Assembly: GCA_023137125.1 (NCBI GenBank)
Contig: JAGLPW010000083.1
Span: 1-36,139, forward strand
Source: Candidatus Cloacimonadota bacterium
Lineage (GTDB): Bacteria; Cloacimonadota; Cloacimonadia; Cloacimonadales; TCS61
DNA: 36,139 bases
Direction: 5' to 3'
The notes beneath the pieces were generated by a model that was not told the DNA's origin, ran no database searches, and saw only the letters and a program-made list of their open reading frames with translations. The translations under genes were made by a program, and so were the position numbers. This document shows, in pieces, positions 32,432 through 36,139 of this stretch (the first letter of the stretch is position 1; each line of letters begins with the position of its first letter).

Positions 32432-32474
32432 AATTTATAATACACTTTATTAACATTATTAAATTAAACCCTCT

Positions 32475-32557
32475 GAAAAACTGCATTTTTCTTTCTCCCC
32501 TTACAAAGGGGAGCTCACAGCAAAAGGGCACATTATCCGATCCCCCCTCATAAGGGG
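32475..32557. repeat. Hairpin-rich intergenic element between moxR and the Bat genes
   Basis: Three hairpins follow in a row. GAAAAA/TTTTTC lies at 32475-32480 and 32486-32491. CTCCCCTT pairs with AAGGGGAG over 32495-32513, with a three-base loop. CCCCT/AGGGG lies at 32544-32548 and 32553-32557. The C/G-rich CCCCTTAT-type stems contrast with the AT-rich surroundings and look like a MITE- or REP-like element. It has no reading frame. Confidence 0.45.
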
Positions 32558-32616
32558 AACAAAAGGAGGTTTATATAGATCATTCAAAATAATCATTTCA
32601 TTAGTTTTGGTTTCAA

Positions 32617-32644
32617 TCCCCAATTCCTAATCCCTAATTCCTAA
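32617..32644. repeat. Seven-base tandem repeat (TYCCTAA type)
   Basis: Four heptamers in a row read TCCCCAA, TTCCTAA, TCCCTAA and TTCCTAA, ending just before the moxR stop at 32650. The unit resembles CCCTAA. Short heptamer repeats of this kind are known in some bacterial intergenic regions. It lies next to the hairpin element. Confidence 0.6.
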
Positions 32645-32649
32645 TCAAT

Positions 32650-33636
32650 CTATGGTACTTCAATCTCATCGAATAATCTGGTTACAATATCTTCTTGCGT
32701 GATTTGTTCTGCTTCAGCTTCATAAGTAAGAATAATTCTGTGCCTAAGGATATCTTTTCCAATAGCTTTTATATCATCTGGAGTTACATAACCACGATGT
32801 TCGAGGAAGGCATGAGCTTTTGCTGCCTGAGCAAGATAGATTGTAGCACGTGGTGAAGCCCCACAATCAATAAGATCAGAAAGATCACTCAAATTTTTAA
32901 ATTTGTCTGGTTCACGAGTCGCAAAAACCAGATCAAGGATGTATTCCTTAATTTTATCTTCCATATAAATATCTTTGATCAACTCTCTCATTTCCAGAAT
33001 ATCTTTGGGTTTCACAACTGCCTTAACTTTAATCTCATCTTTTCGAACCATTTTCTCAAGAATTAATTTTTCTTCTTCGCGGGAAGGATAATTAATAATA
33101 AGTTTAAGCATAAAACGGTCTACTTGTGCCTCAGGAAGCGGATATGTTCCTTCCTGTTCAAGTGGATTCTGAGTTGCCATAACCAGAAATGGCTTAGGAA
33201 GAGGATAAGTTGTATCTCCAATAGTTACTTGTCTTTCCTGCATTGATTCTAATAATGCAGATTGCACTTTTGCCGGAGCACGGTTTATCTCATCTGCAAG
33301 TACAAAGTTAGCAAAAACAGGACCTTTCTTAGCAACAAATTCGCTGGTTTTCTGATTATAAATTAGAGTACCCATCAGGTCAGCCGGTAATAGATCCGGA
33401 GTGAATTGGATACGTTTAAAAGTAGATTTGATAGTGTTTGCCAAAGTATGTACAGCAAGCGTTTTTGCAAGACCCGGAACACCTTCAAGTAGAATATGCC
33501 CATCTGCAAGCAGTCCTACAAGAAGCCTTCTGATCATGTATTTCTGACCTACGATAACTTTTTCTGTTTCTTGAGTTATCTTATCGATCAGCTCGCTTTT
33601 TTCCATCACTTTCTTATTAATTTCTTCAATTTTCAT
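32650..33636 (-). CDS. MoxR-family AAA+ ATPase
   Basis: This 328-residue AAA+ ATPase of the MoxR group has Walker A GVPGLAKT (residues 52-59), Walker B VLADEINRA (D115-E116), the ATQNP sensor-1 segment followed by EQEGTYPLPEAQVDRF, and sensor-2 GASPRA. It should be a cytoplasmic hexameric chaperone-like motor acting with DUF58 and VWA partners. The Bat genes follow on the same strand, but a 218-base spacer with hairpins and a heptamer repeat separates them, so transcription may be split here. GGAGGATC lies before the ATG. Confidence 0.96.
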   Translation of the reverse strand: MKIEEINKKVMEKSELIDKITQETEKVIVGQKYMIRRLLVGLLADGHILLEGVPGLAKTLAVHTLANTIKSTFKRIQFTPDLLPADLMGTLIYNQKTSEFVAKKGPVFANFVLADEINRAPAKVQSALLESMQERQVTIGDTTYPLPKPFLVMATQNPLEQEGTYPLPEAQVDRFMLKLIINYPSREEEKLILEKMVRKDEIKVKAVVKPKDILEMRELIKDIYMEDKIKEYILDLVFATREPDKFKNLSDLSDLIDCGASPRATIYLAQAAKAHAFLEHRGYVTPDDIKAIGKDILRHRIILTYEAEAEQITQEDIVTRLFDEIEVP

Positions 33637-33687
33637 TGATCCTCCAAAAAATATACTTATTAATATAAACGTATATAAAGAATTTAG

Positions 33688-34188
33688 TTACAATTTTATT
33701 ATATGTTTATGTTTAAAAACTTTTCCGTCGAGATGCTTAAACTGAATTTCTACATCACCTTTATCAATGGTCATAACTACGTAGGAAGCTTTCTGACCTC
33801 GATCAGTTTTGGCTTTTAGATGACCGGGATTAATAAAATGCTTATCTTCAATATGATCATAATTAGAATGATGAGTGTGTCCGTAAAGATAGATGTCTGC
33901 TGGGATACTGGTTTTTGATAGATCTTCGAGTTTGTGTGCTAAAGCAAATCTCCAGTTATCAATTTCAATTTCCAAGATTTTGGGAAGTTTCCCATTTTTA
34001 TAAGCGGGATGATAAATACCGGGAACTCTGATCAATTCTATGTTATCTGTGATGTCAGAATTATTATCCAGATCCTCGTAATCGTCACCTAAATGAAAAA
34101 TATGAGTATATTCATTTTCAATCTTAAAGACGTTTCTTAATGTCTTTTGATTCTTGTGAGTATCGGACAGAATAATTATCTTTTTCAT
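33688..34188 (-). CDS. YfcE-type metallophosphoesterase
   Basis: This 166-residue protein is a calcineurin-like phosphoesterase of the YfcE/MJ0936 family. Metal ligands are seen as SDTH (D9, H11), GDD (D35), AHK (H85) and YGHTHHS (H104, H106). The usual GNCD/GNH segment, which provides an Asn ligand, reads PGIYHP (56-61), so this position departs from the family and a ligand may be replaced. The substrate is unknown; family members hydrolyse cyclic or model phosphodiesters. It lies 13 bases after argS and 51 bases before moxR on the minus strand. Confidence 0.85.
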   Translation of the reverse strand: MKKIIILSDTHKNQKTLRNVFKIENEYTHIFHLGDDYEDLDNNSDITDNIELIRVPGIYHPAYKNGKLPKILEIEIDNWRFALAHKLEDLSKTSIPADIYLYGHTHHSNYDHIEDKHFINPGHLKAKTDRGQKASYVVMTIDKGDVEIQFKHLDGKVFKHKHIIKL

Positions 34189-34201
34189 GCACCAAAATTG
34201 A

Positions 34202-35851
34202 CTACATCTTTTTAGGTGAGGAAATTCCCATCAGATCAAGTGAAATTGAGATTACGTTTTGAACTGCACTGATCAAGTACAACCTTGCCAGACTTAAGTC
34301 AACTTTCTCTTCGTTGATAATTTTATATTTTGCATAGTATTTATGGAACATCCCTGCTAATTCGTGCACATAACCAGCCAATCTGTGAGGTTCTCTGTTA
34401 TCGGCACAAAGATTGAGAACAGATGAAAGATCCATCATCTTTTTGATAAGATTTAACTCGTCATCTTTATTCAATTTACTTAAATTCTTTTCGTCGAATT
34501 TCTTCAATGTTAATTTCGCTTTTTTTGCCTTCTTTAGAATACTAATAATTCGTGCATAAGCATATTGACAGTAGAAGACAGGATTTTCACTTGATTTTTT
34601 CTTTGCAAGTTCCAGATCAAAATCAAGATGAGCAGACGGCTTTCTACTAATAAAGAAATAACGGGCTGCATCTTTTCCAACTTCATCCAGCAGGTCATCC
34701 ATAGAAACGATCTTGCCTGCACGTTTAGACATTTTGACGACCTCACCATCTTCCAAAAGGTTTATATGTTGGAGAAAAACAACTTCCAGCTTAGAATCAT
34801 CAAGTTCCAATGCTTTAATTGCAGCACGAAGTTTAGAGACATGACCGTGGTGGTCGGGTCCCAGAACGTCGATAATAATATCGAAACCACGATTATATTT
34901 GGTTAAATGATAAGCAATATCTGGTACGAGATAGGTTGGATTTCCATCAGCTTTAATGAGTACACGATCTTTTTCATCACCAAATTTGGTTGAAGAAAAG
35001 AAAACCGCATCATCTTTTTCATAAGTGCAACCGGCTTCCGCCAGGTAGCTTAACGCCTCTTCCAGAATACCTTCTGCTCGCAGTTTTTTTTCAGACATCC
35101 AGTTGTCGAACTGTACATCAAATCGATTCAAACTAGAAACCTGCATTTTATGGATCTCACCTAAGGCAAAATTCTTCATTCGCTCAAGACGATCTTCTTC
35201 AGTCATGTGAAAAAGTTTAGTTCCCTCAATCGTATTCAACTCAGCTGCAAGATCTTTGATATATTCTCCATGATAAGCCTCAAAAGGGAATTCTTCAAGA
35301 TTATGACCATGCAATTCACGGTATCTGATCTCTAAAGATTCAGCAAAAATATCTACTTGATTTCCTGCATCATTAATATAAAATTCACGGAATGGTTCAA
35401 ATCCGATATAATCCATTATGCGATATAGACTATCTCCATAAGCTCCGGCACGAGCACTTACAATGTTCAATGGACCTGTTGGATTTGCACTAATAAATTC
35501 AATAATGACTTTTTTATTCTGTCCATAATTGGATGAACCATAATTTTCCTTATCATTTGAGATCTTCTGAAGTTCTTTATAATAAAGAGAATTTGCCAGT
35601 TTGAAATTAAGGAAGCCGGGTCCAGCGATCTCAATTGATTTGTAGTCTCTTTTTTTAGAAAGATCATCGGCAATTTTCTGGGCAATTTCACGTGGTTTCA
35701 TTTTTAGGATCTTTGTGTTAATAAGTGCAACGTTACTAGAAAAATCGCCATGCTCAGCTATATTTGGGATCTCAACAGTAAAATTATCACTATGCTTAGT
35801 ATTAATTTTTGTTAAAGATTTTAAAATATCATCATATATTTTTGTTTTCAT
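34202..35851 (-). CDS. argS: Arginyl-tRNA synthetase with an altered HIGH motif
   Basis: This 549-residue enzyme attaches arginine to tRNA-Arg using ATP. The N-terminal Add-1 domain, FISANPTGPL, YINDAGNQVDIFAESLEIRY, and the signature KMSKRAGKIV (K373-M-S-K376) identify class I ArgRS. The first class signature, normally HVGH after PTGPL, reads NIVS (N129-I-V-S132), as I checked base by base (CCATTGAACATTGTAAGTGCT on the minus strand). Both histidines that bind ATP in class I synthetases are thus missing at that place. The rest of the protein looks intact, so this is probably a lineage-specific variant, not decay. The gene starts six bases after rsfS. Confidence 0.95.
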   Translation of the reverse strand: MKTKIYDDILKSLTKINTKHSDNFTVEIPNIAEHGDFSSNVALINTKILKMKPREIAQKIADDLSKKRDYKSIEIAGPGFLNFKLANSLYYKELQKISNDKENYGSSNYGQNKKVIIEFISANPTGPLNIVSARAGAYGDSLYRIMDYIGFEPFREFYINDAGNQVDIFAESLEIRYRELHGHNLEEFPFEAYHGEYIKDLAAELNTIEGTKLFHMTEEDRLERMKNFALGEIHKMQVSSLNRFDVQFDNWMSEKKLRAEGILEEALSYLAEAGCTYEKDDAVFFSSTKFGDEKDRVLIKADGNPTYLVPDIAYHLTKYNRGFDIIIDVLGPDHHGHVSKLRAAIKALELDDSKLEVVFLQHINLLEDGEVVKMSKRAGKIVSMDDLLDEVGKDAARYFFISRKPSAHLDFDLELAKKKSSENPVFYCQYAYARIISILKKAKKAKLTLKKFDEKNLSKLNKDDELNLIKKMMDLSSVLNLCADNREPHRLAGYVHELAGMFHKYYAKYKIINEEKVDLSLARLYLISAVQNVISISLDLMGISSPKKM

Positions 35852-35857
35852 AGTTTA

Positions 35858-36139
35858 CTATTCTTTAGTTTCCTTTTTCGCTCTAGAACCAACAACATAA
35901 AGATCTTCTAATTTATAATATTCTCGTTTATCCTGGCTAAAAATGTGAACAATGATATCACCAAAATCTATCAATATCCAGGTACTGGAATTCTTGCCTT
36001 CCGTAGATAGTATTTCTATTCCCTTTTCTTTTGCCTTTTGAATAATATTCTCGGCAATAGCTTTATTATGCAGATCTGCGGTTCCACTGCAGATTATTAA
36101 ATGATCTGTAAAATCGGTTTCACCTGTTACATCGATGTG
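35858..36139 (-). CDS. rsfS: Ribosomal silencing factor RsfS (Iojap family), partial
   Basis: The frame is open on the minus strand from the window edge to a TAG at 35858-35860, giving 93 C-terminal residues; the start lies outside. The segment TDFTDHLIICSGTADLHNKAIAENI followed by GKNSSTWILIDFGDIIVHIFSQDKREYYKLEDLY is the Iojap/RsfS domain, which binds ribosomal protein L14 and blocks subunit joining during starvation. A C-terminal lysine-rich tail follows. It is six bases upstream of argS, suggesting an operon. Confidence 0.93.
   Translation of the reverse strand, partial: HIDVTGETDFTDHLIICSGTADLHNKAIAENIIQKAKEKGIEILSTEGKNSSTWILIDFGDIIVHIFSQDKREYYKLEDLYVVGSRAKKETKE

Overview
This is an AT-rich bacterial chromosome segment with strong AGGAGG-type ribosome binding sites. 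It encodes a secreted protein ending in a type A, T9SS-style C-terminal sorting domain (NFPNPFNP motif), a complete Bat (Bacteroides aerotolerance) operon, a four-subunit 2-oxoacid:ferredoxin oxidoreductase, and outer-membrane lipoproteins. T9SS-type tails combined with strong Shine-Dalgarno sites and ferredoxin-dependent oxoacid oxidation point to an anaerobic, Gram-negative FCB-group organism outside Bacteroidetes. Candidatus Cloacimonadota is my best guess; it is an inference, with no marker gene to prove it.

Layout. Plus strand, 1-7.5 kb: the tail of an unrecognised protein, a PLP aminotransferase, an SDR-family protein lacking the usual Tyr/Lys, a small cupin, threonine synthase (thrC), an acyl-AMP ligase, and a cofactor-independent phosphoglycerate-mutase-like protein of the type proposed to act as homoserine kinase. 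Plus strand, 7.6-10.3 kb: 2-oxoacid:ferredoxin oxidoreductase, subunits in the order delta-alpha-beta-gamma, closed by a terminator. Plus strand, 10.4-14.8 kb: an envelope cluster (LpoB-like lipoprotein, COG3014-like lipoprotein, LPP20-like lipoprotein), then YjbQ and a beta-barrel-like outer membrane protein. A hairpin-rich spacer at 14.8-15.0 kb separates convergent transcription units.

Minus strand, read from the right end: rsfS (partial), argS, a YfcE-like phosphoesterase and moxR. A repeat-containing spacer follows, then the Bat operon: DUF58, a membrane protein, BatA, a MuiA-family protein, BatB, BatC, BatD, BatE and an M23 peptidase. Next, from 22.6 kb down to 15.0 kb, comes an array of three paralogous secreted tail-fibre-like proteins, each ending in a Peptidase_S74 (endosialidase-type intramolecular chaperone) domain. 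The array is translationally coupled to a 684-residue tandem-repeat surface protein with a T9SS-type tail.

The most distinctive unit is this surface-protein array (14970-22576). Phage-type fibre architecture is used by Sec-exported cellular proteins, and the paralogs share blocks of identical DNA that suggest recent gene conversion. Other points worth a second look are an arginyl-tRNA synthetase whose HIGH motif reads NIVS, the thrC/phosphoglycerate-mutase-like pairing, the MuiA gene inside the Bat operon, and several palindromic or periodic intergenic elements. I see no tRNA, rRNA, CRISPR array, transposase or integrase. No gene-free stretch exceeds 300 bases.
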